A DNA stretch of 6,977 bases from an uncultured Clostridia bacterium (lineage in GTDB: Bacteria; Bacillota; Clostridia; Christensenellales; Borkfalkiaceae): positions 1 through 6,977 of the forward strand of contig CANPZH010000079.1 of assembly GCA_947589335.1 (NCBI GenBank), given 5' to 3'. Below the pieces are notes generated by a model. The model saw only the letters and a program-made list of their open reading frames with translations, had not been told where the DNA came from and ran no database searches. Position 1 is the stretch's first letter, and every line of letters starts with the position of its first letter. Made by a program: the position numbers and the translations under genes. Of the stretch, positions 1 to 6,690 are shown piece after piece.

Positions 1-694
1 CCTCCGTCCGCCAGGGACAGCCGACGTAGCGCCAGTTCTCGAGATCCTCCGACGTGTAGAGGAGGACCTGCCCCGCGCCGTCCTGATGTTTGGAACCGAT
101 GACCGCGTAGTAGGCGCCGTCCCGCGCAAAGACCTTCGGATCGCGGAAGTTCGTCTTCGAAGCGTCCTTGGGAAGATCTTTCCCCGCGATGACGATCCCC
201 TTCTTTTCAAAGGTCTCCCCGTCTTCCGAGACGGCGAGCGCCTGCTGCTGGAGCGCGCCCGAGACGGCGGTGTAGAGGAGGCAGAGGCTGCCGTTCCGCT
301 CGATCGCGCTGCCCGAAAAGCAGCCGTCCTTGTCGTAGGACTCGCCCGGCGCAAGCGCCGTGGGTGCGAGCTCCCACTTGATCATATCCTTCGAAGTGAA
401 ATGTCCCCAGTGCATGGGGCCCCATGCCGCCGCATACGGATGGAACTGATAGAAGAACTGATACTCCCCGAGCGCGTAGGAAAATCCGTTCGGGTCGTTC
501 ATCCAGCCGACCGGGGGCATGATGTGATAGGTATGGCGATAGGCGGGATTCTTGACCGCGTGTTCCGCGATATACCGGTCCGCCGCTTTCGTCTTGGTCA
601 TATTATCATCCCCTAAATGATTTTTCGGACCTCCGCACCCCGCCGCGGCGGTCATGGCCGCGGCGAGGATGAGAGGGCACAAGCCGTGCTCCAT
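1..694 (-). CDS. GH32 beta-fructosidase (invertase/levanase/inulinase-like), 3' part beyond window
   Basis: Glycoside hydrolase family 32, hydrolysing beta-fructosidic bonds in sucrose or fructo-oligosaccharides. The frame is open to the window edge, so only about 231 residues are seen and the acid/base Glu (EC motif) lies outside. Counting from the ATG at 694, visible hallmarks are WMNDPNG at about 64-70 with the nucleophile Asp67, the FFYQFHP block at about 80-86, WGPMHWGH at about 91-98, FSGSA at about 126-130 and the transition-state stabiliser FRDPKV at about 183-188. These are canonical, unlike those of the upstream neighbour. The start is ambiguous. ATG 694 directly abuts the TAA of the preceding gene and adds 31 residues that look like a lipoprotein signal (LCPLILAAAMTAAAGC, then GGPKN), but it lacks an n-region Lys/Arg and has no well-placed ribosome site. 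ATG 601 has AGGGGA seven bases upstream and would give a cytoplasmic enzyme. I chose 694 because of the lipobox-like leader. Last visible gene of the operon. Confidence 0.85.
   Translation of the reverse strand, partial: MEHGLCPLILAAAMTAAAGCGGPKNHLGDDNMTKTKAADRYIAEHAVKNPAYRHTYHIMPPVGWMNDPNGFSYALGEYQFFYQFHPYAAAWGPMHWGHFTSKDMIKWELAPTALAPGESYDKDGCFSGSAIERNGSLCLLYTAVSGALQQQALAVSEDGETFEKKGIVIAGKDLPKDASKTNFRDPKVFARDGAYYAVIGSKHQDGAGQVLLYTSEDLENWRYVGCPWRTE
609..614 (-). promoter_or_regulatory. Ribosome binding site AGGGGA for the alternative GH32 start at 601
   Basis: On the minus strand AGGGGA ends seven bases before the ATG at 601. The surrounding bases (about 602-622) are AT-richer than the flanking coding DNA and use codons uncommon in this operon (TTA, AAT, GAT), as expected of a translation initiation region. 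If used, it yields a GH32 without a signal peptide. Confidence 0.45.
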
Positions 695-3103
695 TTACGA
701 ATAGATCGACTTCATCTCCGCGACGTGCAGGCTGACGATCTCCACGTCCCCTTCGGCATGGAGGACAACGCCCATGCTGGCTCTGTCGTTGGGATAGAAG
801 CGCGCCGTGACGGCCTTGTATCCGTCATAAAATGCCTCGGTGAGCGAGCGGTCGACATAGATGTCGATCTCGACCGTGTCGCCGAAGGTATAGCTGTCGT
901 AGTTGTCGCTGTTCGTGTTCTGTTTGTGTTCGCCGCCCAGGAGGCTCGCGCCCAGTCTGCCCGCTCCGAAATCGCAGTAGAAGTCGGCATATTCCGTCGT
1001 CCCGTTCGTGCGGAGGCGGATCCCGAAGCTTTTTGCGTCCTTCCGTTTCACGGTCATCGTGATGCGGAGCATGTCGCCCTTGACGGCGGCAAGTTTTTCG
1101 TTCGCCTGCGCGAGGGTGAGATTGCTTCCCTCCGCGAGCGTGCTCTTTTCGTAGTTTTCGAGCGCCTTCACGGGGCGGATGCCGAGGTCGCTCCCGTCGT
1201 CCGTCAGATAGATCTCCCGCGCGAGGCCCACGGTGTGCGCCCAACCGGCGTCGTGCTGTGCGTTGGGCTGCCGCTGGTCCTGCATGATCGAGAACATGAA
1301 CACCTTGCCCGAAACGGGGTCGATGAACGCCGAGGGCCCGGTGAACACGTTGTTGCCGAAGTCGAACCTGCGGGGCGTCGGCTGTCCGTTCACGATGAAG
1401 CTGTCGTCGGGCACGAACTTATAGGTCGTCTTATTGAATTCGCCGACGAAGTAGAAGATGTCGTTGTCCGCCTCGTTCGCGGGCGCGGGCGAGAAGGCGA
1501 AGAACCACTTCTGCGCCGTCCCCGCGTCGTTTTTCACGGGGAGGAGGATGGGAAGCTCCCACGTCTTGCCGAGGTCGGCGGGCTGGTTCCTGATCTCATA
1601 CACCTGTCCGCGGTAGACCCAGTTCGTGAAGCTGTCGTCCTGCGTGGTGTAGAGGAGCGCGGTGCCGCCGTTCGTCGTCGTGGACGCGGAACAGATGAGC
1701 ATATACCAGGTATTTGCCTCCTTGTCCTGATAGACGAACGCGTCGCGGAAGTCGCCCGGCTTGCCCTGTCCGACCTTCTGCTTGATCGCATACTCGTCCT
1801 CCACGACCCATTCGGTGAGGTTGGGATCGGTGGGATCCTTCGGGCGGGCGATGCCGATGTTCTGGTTGCCGACGAGGTTCTCCCCCGACGAAGACCAGCT
1901 GTCGTTGCCCGCGGTGAAGAAGAGCACGGGCACGCCGTCGGAATCGTAGGTGGAGCCGCCCGACCAGACGCCGTCGGGAACGACCGTCCCCGCAGTCGGC
2001 GTGATGACCTCCTTGAGAGGGGTCCAGTTGACCATGTCGTCCGAGACGAGGTGTCCCCAGCAGATGTTGCGGAAGTAGGGACCGTTCAGATTGAACTGGA
2101 AGAAGAGATGATACTTCCCGGTGTCGCTCCCCTCGGGTTTGTAATAGATGGGCGCGTGCGGCTCGTTCATCCAGTGCTGATAGGGCCCTCCGTGGTACTG
2201 CGGCTTGTGGTAGTCCTCCGTGAGGATGTTCTGGAGCCAGATGTCTTCGAACGTGATCTCGTTCGGCTTGCCGTCGGTCAGACAGCTCTCGTAATAGCTC
2301 TTGATGTTCTCCGCGGAGACGGCGGTCTTGTAGAGTTTCACGTCGTCCATGAGCCCGGAGACGAAGTTGCAGCTCGCCGTCGCGTTGCTGTCCCCGTAGG
2401 GATTCCTCCCGATGTAGAGGAAGTCGTCGCAGCCCGCGATCGCGGCGTTTTCATAGACCGCCTGAGAGGCGATCTCCTCGCCGTTGAGGTAGAGCTTCAC
2501 GGCGCCGGCGGTCCCGTCGAAGGTCGCGGCGACGTGGTTCCACTCGTACTTTTCGAGGGGATGTCCGCCGTCCCAGACCTTGATGAAGCGGTCTCCGAGC
2601 CCGACCTGAAAGCTCCATGCGCCGTGCCTCTGATAGCCGAGGATGAAGCCCGCGTTGACGGAGGGATCGTACTGCGCCGCGATCGCCGTCAGATGCTCCG
2701 TGCCGTTTGCCGCGGCGTTCGGATCGTCCCACTCGAACATGCGGGGCGCGACCCACGCCTCGACCGTAAACGCGCTTCCGGAGACTTTCACGTCGTCGTA
2801 ATGATAGCGGATGAAGTTGGAGTAGCCGTCGAAGAGAAGGCTTCCGCCCACGGCGCCCGTCTCTCTCCACTGCGGATCCTGCGGCTCATCCTGATAGACG
2901 GGATCGTTGAAGACATACTGCAGCGTTGCGTCCTCCAGCTTGCCCGCGTCGTCCTTGACGACGGTGCCCGCCCCTTCGTCGAAGGTGAGATGAAGGAGCA
3001 GACGGTCCGCGTCGGGATCGCTCCCGCCGCAGGCGGCAAGCCCGGCCGCGGAGAGCGCGACGGCGGAGGCAAGCAGTACGGGAATGAGAATCTTTCTTTT
3101 CAT
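695..3103 (-). CDS. LamG-GH32 surface lipoprotein, putative endo-type fructanase with divergent catalytic motifs
   Basis: 802 residues. A signal peptide begins MKRKILIPVLL and ends in lipobox L22-A23-A24-C25, so the mature enzyme should be lipid-anchored outside the membrane. Residues about 34-275 form a LamG/concanavalin-like beta-sandwich (LTFDEGAG near 39-46, AFTVEAWV at 111-118, GLMDDVKLY at 250-258), probably carbohydrate-binding. Residues about 300-640 are a GH32 five-bladed propeller and about 650-802 its C-terminal beta-sandwich (VDRSLTEAF at 750-758). The three catalytic blocks are altered: WMNEPHAP at 311-318 replaces WMNDPNG (nucleophile position Glu314), FRDAFV at 452-457 replaces FRDPKV (Asp454 kept), and TWELP at 514-518 replaces WECPD (acid/base Glu516 kept). 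Glu at the nucleophile position is known in fungal endo-inulinases (MNEPNG), so an endo-acting fructanase or a fructotransferase is plausible; the exact fructan is unknown. The ATG at 3103 has GAGGAA about five bases upstream (3108-3113) and follows the permease stop by 12 bases. Confidence 0.9.
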   Translation of the reverse strand: MKRKILIPVLLASAVALSAAGLAACGGSDPDADRLLLHLTFDEGAGTVVKDDAGKLEDATLQYVFNDPVYQDEPQDPQWRETGAVGGSLLFDGYSNFIRYHYDDVKVSGSAFTVEAWVAPRMFEWDDPNAAANGTEHLTAIAAQYDPSVNAGFILGYQRHGAWSFQVGLGDRFIKVWDGGHPLEKYEWNHVAATFDGTAGAVKLYLNGEEIASQAVYENAAIAGCDDFLYIGRNPYGDSNATASCNFVSGLMDDVKLYKTAVSAENIKSYYESCLTDGKPNEITFEDIWLQNILTEDYHKPQYHGGPYQHWMNEPHAPIYYKPEGSDTGKYHLFFQFNLNGPYFRNICWGHLVSDDMVNWTPLKEVITPTAGTVVPDGVWSGGSTYDSDGVPVLFFTAGNDSWSSSGENLVGNQNIGIARPKDPTDPNLTEWVVEDEYAIKQKVGQGKPGDFRDAFVYQDKEANTWYMLICSASTTTNGGTALLYTTQDDSFTNWVYRGQVYEIRNQPADLGKTWELPILLPVKNDAGTAQKWFFAFSPAPANEADNDIFYFVGEFNKTTYKFVPDDSFIVNGQPTPRRFDFGNNVFTGPSAFIDPVSGKVFMFSIMQDQRQPNAQHDAGWAHTVGLAREIYLTDDGSDLGIRPVKALENYEKSTLAEGSNLTLAQANEKLAAVKGDMLRITMTVKRKDAKSFGIRLRTNGTTEYADFYCDFGAGRLGASLLGGEHKQNTNSDNYDSYTFGDTVEIDIYVDRSLTEAFYDGYKAVTARFYPNDRASMGVVLHAEGDVEIVSLHVAEMKSIYS

Positions 3104-3115
3104 AATGTTCCTCGC

Positions 3116-4099
3116 TTATTTGAGTCCGGAGAAGGACACGCCTTCCACGATGTAACGCTGGCAGAAGATGTACACGATGGCGATGGGAATGGTAGAGATC
3201 GTGAGCGCCGCCATGACCATTGCCGTGTCCTTCGGCTGTGCGTTGTTGACCTGTTGCAGGAAGACCTGCAGTGGCATGAGGTCGACATTGGACGAGAAGA
3301 TGTACTGCGCAAAGACGTAATCGTTCCATGCGCCCATGAAGGTGAAGATCGCGACGGTCGCGAAGATCGCCTTGGAGAGCGGAATGATCATCACGAAGAA
3401 GGTCCTGAACTTGCCGGCGCCGTCGATCTCCGCCGCCTCCTCGATCTCCTTCGGGATCCCGACGAAGTAGGAGCGGAACATGAAGATGTAGAAGGGGCTG
3501 ACGAGCCCGGGGATGAGATAGCCGATCATGCGCGTCGCGGGCTGGGTGAGGCCGAGACGGGTCAGGATGACGATCTGCGGGACGATGGACGTCTCCACGG
3601 GGACGAGAATGAGAAGGAGCACGATCGTCGTGATCACGCCGGCGCCCGGGAACTTGATCCGCGAGAGCGCATACGCCGCGAGCGAGTTCACGAGGAGCAC
3701 GCCCGCCACCGTGATGGCGCAGTAGATCACGCTGTTGAGGATCGCCCTTCCGATCGCGCCCGAGAGCGCCTCGGAGGTGAACAGATTCCCGTAGGACGTG
3801 AACCATTCCGTGATGGCTCCGGGAAGGAAGGTCTTCATCGAGGAGAGCTGCGCGATGAGCTCGGTATTCGATTTCATCGAGTTGACGACCATCCACCAGA
3901 CGGGGAACAGGAAGAGGACCGCGAGCACCGCCATCCAGAAATAGAGACAGACGCGGGAAGCGATCTTTTTCGCCGTCCACTTCTTCTTGGGCTTCTGCGC
4001 GGCGATCGCCTCGCTTCCGACGGCTTCCTCCGTGCGGACGGGACCGGTCTGCTGTTCGGCTGCAAATGCGCGCTTTTTCAATAACATGGTATCTGCCAT
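3116..4099 (-). CDS. ABC sugar transporter permease, MalG-type (CUT1 family)
   Basis: 327-residue inner-membrane permease, the second of a heterodimeric pair importing oligosaccharides. About six hydrophobic segments are visible (roughly 49-74, 119-145, 155-180, 191-212, 233-258, 294-313). The cytoplasmic EAA loop that docks the ATPase is clear: EAAEIDG at 221-227, ending in IIP at 238-240. The C-terminus (YIVEGVSFSGLK) is typical of MalG-like proteins, whose last residues commonly read GxxxGAxKG. The first 45 or so residues form a charged Ala/Lys-rich cytoplasmic extension (QKPKKKWTAKK at 35-45) that is longer than in classic MalG. I chose ATG 4099 because GAGGGGG (4108-4114) sits eight bases upstream. 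An ATG at 4162 in the same frame lies inside the upstream permease gene and lacks a ribosome site. The gap to the upstream stop is 13 bases. No ATPase gene is adjacent. Confidence 0.93.
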   Translation of the reverse strand: MADTMLLKKRAFAAEQQTGPVRTEEAVGSEAIAAQKPKKKWTAKKIASRVCLYFWMAVLAVLFLFPVWWMVVNSMKSNTELIAQLSSMKTFLPGAITEWFTSYGNLFTSEALSGAIGRAILNSVIYCAITVAGVLLVNSLAAYALSRIKFPGAGVITTIVLLLILVPVETSIVPQIVILTRLGLTQPATRMIGYLIPGLVSPFYIFMFRSYFVGIPKEIEEAAEIDGAGKFRTFFVMIIPLSKAIFATVAIFTFMGAWNDYVFAQYIFSSNVDLMPLQVFLQQVNNAQPKDTAMVMAALTISTIPIAIVYIFCQRYIVEGVSFSGLK

Positions 4100-4112
4100 T
4101 TTCTCTACCCCC

Positions 4113-5096
4113 TCAGTCTTTGACGTCCATGGCCTTGCGCAAACCGAGCGCAATGGTCGCAAGGAACACGGTATAGATGAGTGCGATCGCGCTCGAGAAA
4201 CCGACGTCGTAATAGTTCAGACCTTGCTGATAGATGTACCAGCTCATCGTCGTCGTCACTTCCTTGCCGGCGGCGTTCGGGAGTCCCGAAGGCGTCATGA
4301 TCATGGGCTGCGTGATGAGGCGGAATGCGCCGATCAGCATCGTGACGAGGACGAAGGACATCGTGGGCAGGATCGCGGGGAGCGTGATGTGCAGGAACTG
4401 CTGGAACTTGTTCGCCCCGTCGAGCGAGGCCGCCTCATAGAGCGCCGGCTCGATGTTCTTGAGCCCCGAGAGGAAGATGAGCATCTGATAGCCCGCGCCC
4501 TGCCAGACGGAGACGAGCACGATGAGCATCATCGCCTGTTCGGGATCGTTCAGAAATCCCTGCTTGGGCAGTCCCATCGCGGAGAGCAGCCCGTTGAAGA
4601 GCCCCTCCTGCTCGTTCAGAAGGTTCATCCAAAGGAAGGATGTGACCGCGAGCGAGAGCATGACGGGGCAGAAGTATGCCCAGCGGAAGAAGGTGTTCCC
4701 CTTCACGTCCTTGTTGAGCAGAAGCGCGAGTCCGAGGGCGATCGCCAGCTGCAGCGGCACCGCCACCACGACGAAGAGGCAGGTATTCCCGAGGGCATTC
4801 CACATTTTGGGGTCGGTGAACGCCTTGCCGAAGTTATAAAAGTTGTTCCAATGCACGCTGTCGAGCGTCTGCATGGTCGCGTCCGTGAACGCATACGAGA
4901 GGGAGACGACCATCGGCGCGATGACGAAGATGATGCCGAGCACAAGGGCGGGAGCGATGAACCCGAGACCGATCAACGAATCGTAGAGCCGATAATCCTT
5001 CCCGAAGAGACGGAAATGACGGTTGTGGGACTTCGGGCTGCGCGGCTGCGCCTCCGCAGATCCCACACCGTTTTCCGCCGTACGGATCTCTTCCAT
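4113..5096 (-). CDS. ABC sugar transporter permease, MalF/UgpA-type (CUT1 family)
   Basis: 327-residue inner-membrane permease, the first partner of the pair. A polar N-terminal tail of about 38 residues is followed by about six hydrophobic segments (roughly 42-70, 103-127, 138-160, 188-210, 245-262, 298-320). The EAA loop is YEAASLDGANKFQQFLHITLP at 220-240, containing the conserved EAA, Gly227 and the LP end, and it marks the ATPase contact. The long periplasmic P2 loop seen in E. coli MalF is absent, as in UgpA/MsmF-like permeases of Gram-positive bacteria. The start codon overlaps the TAA of the binding-protein gene by one base (TAATG), and no convincing ribosome site precedes it, so translation is probably coupled. 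This fixes the start. The substrate is not readable from the permease itself; a fructo-oligosaccharide is inferred from the two GH32 genes downstream. Confidence 0.94.
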   Translation of the reverse strand: MEEIRTAENGVGSAEAQPRSPKSHNRHFRLFGKDYRLYDSLIGLGFIAPALVLGIIFVIAPMVVSLSYAFTDATMQTLDSVHWNNFYNFGKAFTDPKMWNALGNTCLFVVVAVPLQLAIALGLALLLNKDVKGNTFFRWAYFCPVMLSLAVTSFLWMNLLNEQEGLFNGLLSAMGLPKQGFLNDPEQAMMLIVLVSVWQGAGYQMLIFLSGLKNIEPALYEAASLDGANKFQQFLHITLPAILPTMSFVLVTMLIGAFRLITQPMIMTPSGLPNAAGKEVTTTMSWYIYQQGLNYYDVGFSSAIALIYTVFLATIALGLRKAMDVKD

Positions 5097-6436
5097 TACT
5101 TATCGACCGCCGCCGCTTCCTGTGCGACGTACGCGCTCAGATTGTAGTCGCTCTTTCCCGCATTGACCTGGATGTAAGAGATGATCCTCGAATAGGCGTC
5201 GCGGAGCTCGTTGTAATTGGTGAGCTTCGGGCGCGCCTTCGCCGTATCGGTGAGGAGGGTCGCGAAGGACTTCAGAACGCCGCTGCCGAACTCCGCCTCC
5301 TCCGCAAGGTAGGATTTATGGGTCGGGAACACGCCGATGCTGTCATAGAGCAGCCCGCTCGCCTCCGCGCCGGTCAGGAATGCAACGACCTGCGCCGCCG
5401 CATCAATGTCCTTTGCGGCCTTGCTCACGGCAAAGCCCCAGCTGCCGCAGGGAGTTGCGACCGTCCCCTTGTTGCCGCTTGCGTCTTCATAGACGGGATA
5501 GGGCATGACGTCGTACTTGCCGACGAAATCTTTGTAATCCTTATTGATGGAACGCACGAGCCAGGGACCGTAGATCTCGAACGCGATCTGTCCGCCGGGG
5601 AGCGCAAATTCGTTGGTGCCGTTATAGAGCCATTCGTTCGTCGCATTGCTGACGAAGAAATCGGTGAACATGCCGAGCCCCGCGAGCGAATTGTCGGAGG
5701 TGAGGCTTCCCGTCACCTTGCCGTCGGCGTCCGCAAAGTCGCCGCCCGCGGAATAGACGAGCGGAGAGTGCAGATACATCTGCCCCTCGTTGCCGCCGAA
5801 GCCGAGGTTGAGCATGATCTGATAGGGCTTGCCGGCAGCTTTGAGCTTCTGCATCGCCTCCATAACGTCCTTCCAGCTCCAGGGATTTTCGGGCGTACCG
5901 AAGTCCGCCTCGGTATAGCCGACCGACGTCAGGAGCTCTTTATTATAGTAGAGACCGCCGGGAGCGTCCGCGCCCGAGAGCGCATAGAGCTTGCCGTCGT
6001 AAGTGGACTGTTCGATGACGCTGTCGACGTAGTCCCCCTTCACCTCCGCAGAGATGTAGTCGTCGAGGGGAACGATGAACCCGTTCTTGGCATAGACCGC
6101 GACATAGGGGCTGTCGACCGCAAAGACGTCGGGAAGCCCCGCACCGCCCATTGCGTTCTCGGCGTTGATCGCATTCTGCAGCGTTTCGGCAGTGCTCTTG
6201 TATTCGATGCGCATGACAAGGTCGCGCCCGTCCGAAGTCTTATATCCGCCTTCGTTGAAGAGCTCCTCGATCGCCTTGTACGTTCTGCCCTCATCTTCGG
6301 TCTGCGACTTGTGCAGCCAGACTTTCACCGTCTTGGTCGTCGCCGTGTCGCCATCCCCCTCTCCGCATGCCGAAAATGCCGCCGCCATCGTGACGCCCAT
6401 CAGCACCGCAAGAACAATAGTACCCACCCGTTTCAT
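5096..6436 (-). CDS. Extracellular sugar-binding lipoprotein of an ABC transporter (SBP_bac_1-like)
   Basis: 446 residues, the usual size for CUT1 solute-binding proteins. A signal peptide begins MKRVGTIVLAVL and ends in lipobox F21-S22-A23-C24, so the mature protein is lipid-anchored at the outer membrane face. An acidic Gly/Asp/Thr linker follows, then the alpha/beta fold beginning KVWLHKSQTEDEGRTY. Other family features are GLPDVFAVDSPYVAVYAKNG (conserved DV and hinge region, roughly 100-120), LYYNKELL near 165-172, and the aromatic GPWLVRSINK and PCGSWGFAVSK blocks in the C-terminal lobe. It captures the oligosaccharide and delivers it to the two permeases encoded next. First gene of the operon. 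ATG 6436 has a strong AGGAGGT (6443-6449) six bases upstream. The substrate is inferred from the downstream GH32 enzymes, not from its binding residues. Confidence 0.94.
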   Translation of the reverse strand: MKRVGTIVLAVLMGVTMAAAFSACGEGDGDTATTKTVKVWLHKSQTEDEGRTYKAIEELFNEGGYKTSDGRDLVMRIEYKSTAETLQNAINAENAMGGAGLPDVFAVDSPYVAVYAKNGFIVPLDDYISAEVKGDYVDSVIEQSTYDGKLYALSGADAPGGLYYNKELLTSVGYTEADFGTPENPWSWKDVMEAMQKLKAAGKPYQIMLNLGFGGNEGQMYLHSPLVYSAGGDFADADGKVTGSLTSDNSLAGLGMFTDFFVSNATNEWLYNGTNEFALPGGQIAFEIYGPWLVRSINKDYKDFVGKYDVMPYPVYEDASGNKGTVATPCGSWGFAVSKAAKDIDAAAQVVAFLTGAEASGLLYDSIGVFPTHKSYLAEEAEFGSGVLKSFATLLTDTAKARPKLTNYNELRDAYSRIISYIQVNAGKSDYNLSAYVAQEAAAVDK

Positions 6437-6442
6437 AATTTT

Positions 6443-6449
6443 ACCTCCT
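6443..6449 (-). promoter_or_regulatory. Strong ribosome binding site AGGAGGT of the binding-protein gene
   Basis: A full AGGAGGT lies six bases before the ATG at 6436. It is the strongest ribosome site in the operon, consistent with high production of the binding protein relative to the permeases. Confidence 0.9.
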
Positions 6450-6470
6450 AAAAACTTTCAGATGGTTTTC

Positions 6471-6482
6471 GGAAACGTTTCC
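6471..6482. promoter_or_regulatory. Operator O2: GGAAACGTTTCC perfect palindrome (LacI/CcpA type)
   Basis: A perfect 12-bp palindrome with central CG, typical of LacI-family operators and of cre sites. It lies about 37-48 bases downstream of the predicted P1 start, inside the leader, where a bound protein could act as a roadblock. Its centre is 33 bp from that of O1, about three helical turns. Confidence 0.8.
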
Positions 6483-6502
6483 ATTTTGTTCCGAAAAATA
6501 AA

Positions 6503-6516
6503 TGGAACCGTTTCCA
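6503..6516. promoter_or_regulatory. Operator O1: TGGAACCGTTTCCA at the P1 start site
   Basis: A 14-bp near-palindrome (one mismatched pair flanking the central CG) covering about +3 to +16 of the P1 transcript, a classic repression position. Read on the minus strand it matches the general cre consensus WTGNAARCGNWWWCAW at 14 of 16 positions, so either CcpA or a local LacI-family sugar regulator could bind. Identical to O3. Confidence 0.85.
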
Positions 6517-6525
6517 CTTGAACAC

Positions 6526-6554
6526 AGTATAGCACCGAACCTCAACCTTGTCAA
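6526..6554 (-). promoter_or_regulatory. Promoter P1 of the fructan operon
   Basis: On the minus strand, a consensus -35 TTGACA (6549-6554) is followed by a 17-bp spacer and -10 TATACT (6526-6531), preceded by an extended TGn. The predicted start is the A at about 6519, giving a leader of about 83 bases to the ATG at 6436. AT tracts upstream (6566-6596) could serve as an UP element. This near-consensus promoter is presumably held down by O1 and O2. Confidence 0.9.
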
Positions 6555-6565
6555 CAGTTTTGGAG

Positions 6566-6596
6566 AAATTTTTTCATAAAAAAGCAAAATTTTTTT
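6566..6596 (-). promoter_or_regulatory. AT tracts upstream of P1 (possible UP element)
   Basis: Phased runs AAATTTTTT, ATAAAAAAG and AAAATTTTTTT lie just upstream of the P1 -35 in an otherwise GC-rich window. This composition is typical of UP elements contacted by the RNA polymerase alpha subunit. They also follow the terminator at 6602-6629. Confidence 0.45.
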
Positions 6597-6601
6597 GGAG
6601 A

Positions 6602-6629
6602 CAAACAAAAAGACGCTCCGCAGAGCGCC
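6602..6629 (-). terminator. Intrinsic terminator between P2 and P1
   Basis: Read on the minus strand, GGCGCTC-TGCG-GAGCGTC forms a 7-bp stem (one G-U pair) with a 4-base loop, followed by TTTTTGTTTGT. It would end transcripts begun at P2 about 80 bases downstream of their start and before the P1 -35, so P2 should not feed the operon except by read-through. Confidence 0.75.
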
Positions 6630-6685
6630 TTTCCCGGAAACCGTTTATGACTTTAGGGGGAAAGTTGCCATGGAACCGTTTCCAT
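6605..6685 (-). ncRNA. Predicted ~80-nt operator-controlled small RNA
   Basis: This is the stretch between the predicted P2 start and the intrinsic terminator. Three hairpins can be drawn: TGGAA-ACGG-TTCCA (from operator O3 itself), ACTTT-CCCCCT-AAAGT (6650-6665) with a C-rich hexaloop, and the terminator stem. An alternative pairing CTTTCCC with GGGAAAG (6658-6664 with 6629-6635) competes with the second. There is no ribosome site or plausible open frame. C-rich loops that pair with Shine-Dalgarno sequences are known in Gram-positive regulatory RNAs. It could instead be an attenuated leader or a relic of a lost operon. Inferred only from promoter, terminator and folding. Confidence 0.4.
6671..6684. 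promoter_or_regulatory. Operator O3: TGGAACCGTTTCCA at the P2 start site
   Basis: An exact copy of the O1 14-mer, placed at the predicted P2 start. Read on the minus strand with flanks, it matches the cre consensus WTGNAARCGNWWWCAW at 15 of 16 positions. Its centre is 168 bp from that of O1, close to 16 turns of DNA, which would suit looping by a tetrameric repressor. Confidence 0.8.
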
Positions 6686-6690
6686 TTACT

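Noticed and set aside
617..4084. Open frame of 1155 codons on the plus strand, opposite the GH32 and permease genes
   Set aside because: It is an antisense shadow of GC-rich codons. The translation is Arg/Asp/Glu/Val-rich low-complexity text with no recognisable domain, and the opposite strand encodes clearly conserved proteins. Similar long shadows lie at 3987-5147 and 5318-6451.
4100..4162. Longer start (ATG 4162) for the MalG-type permease
   Set aside because: It would overlap the upstream permease gene by 50 bases, has no ribosome site, and adds Arg-rich residues unlike the family, whereas ATG 4099 has GAGGGGG eight bases upstream.
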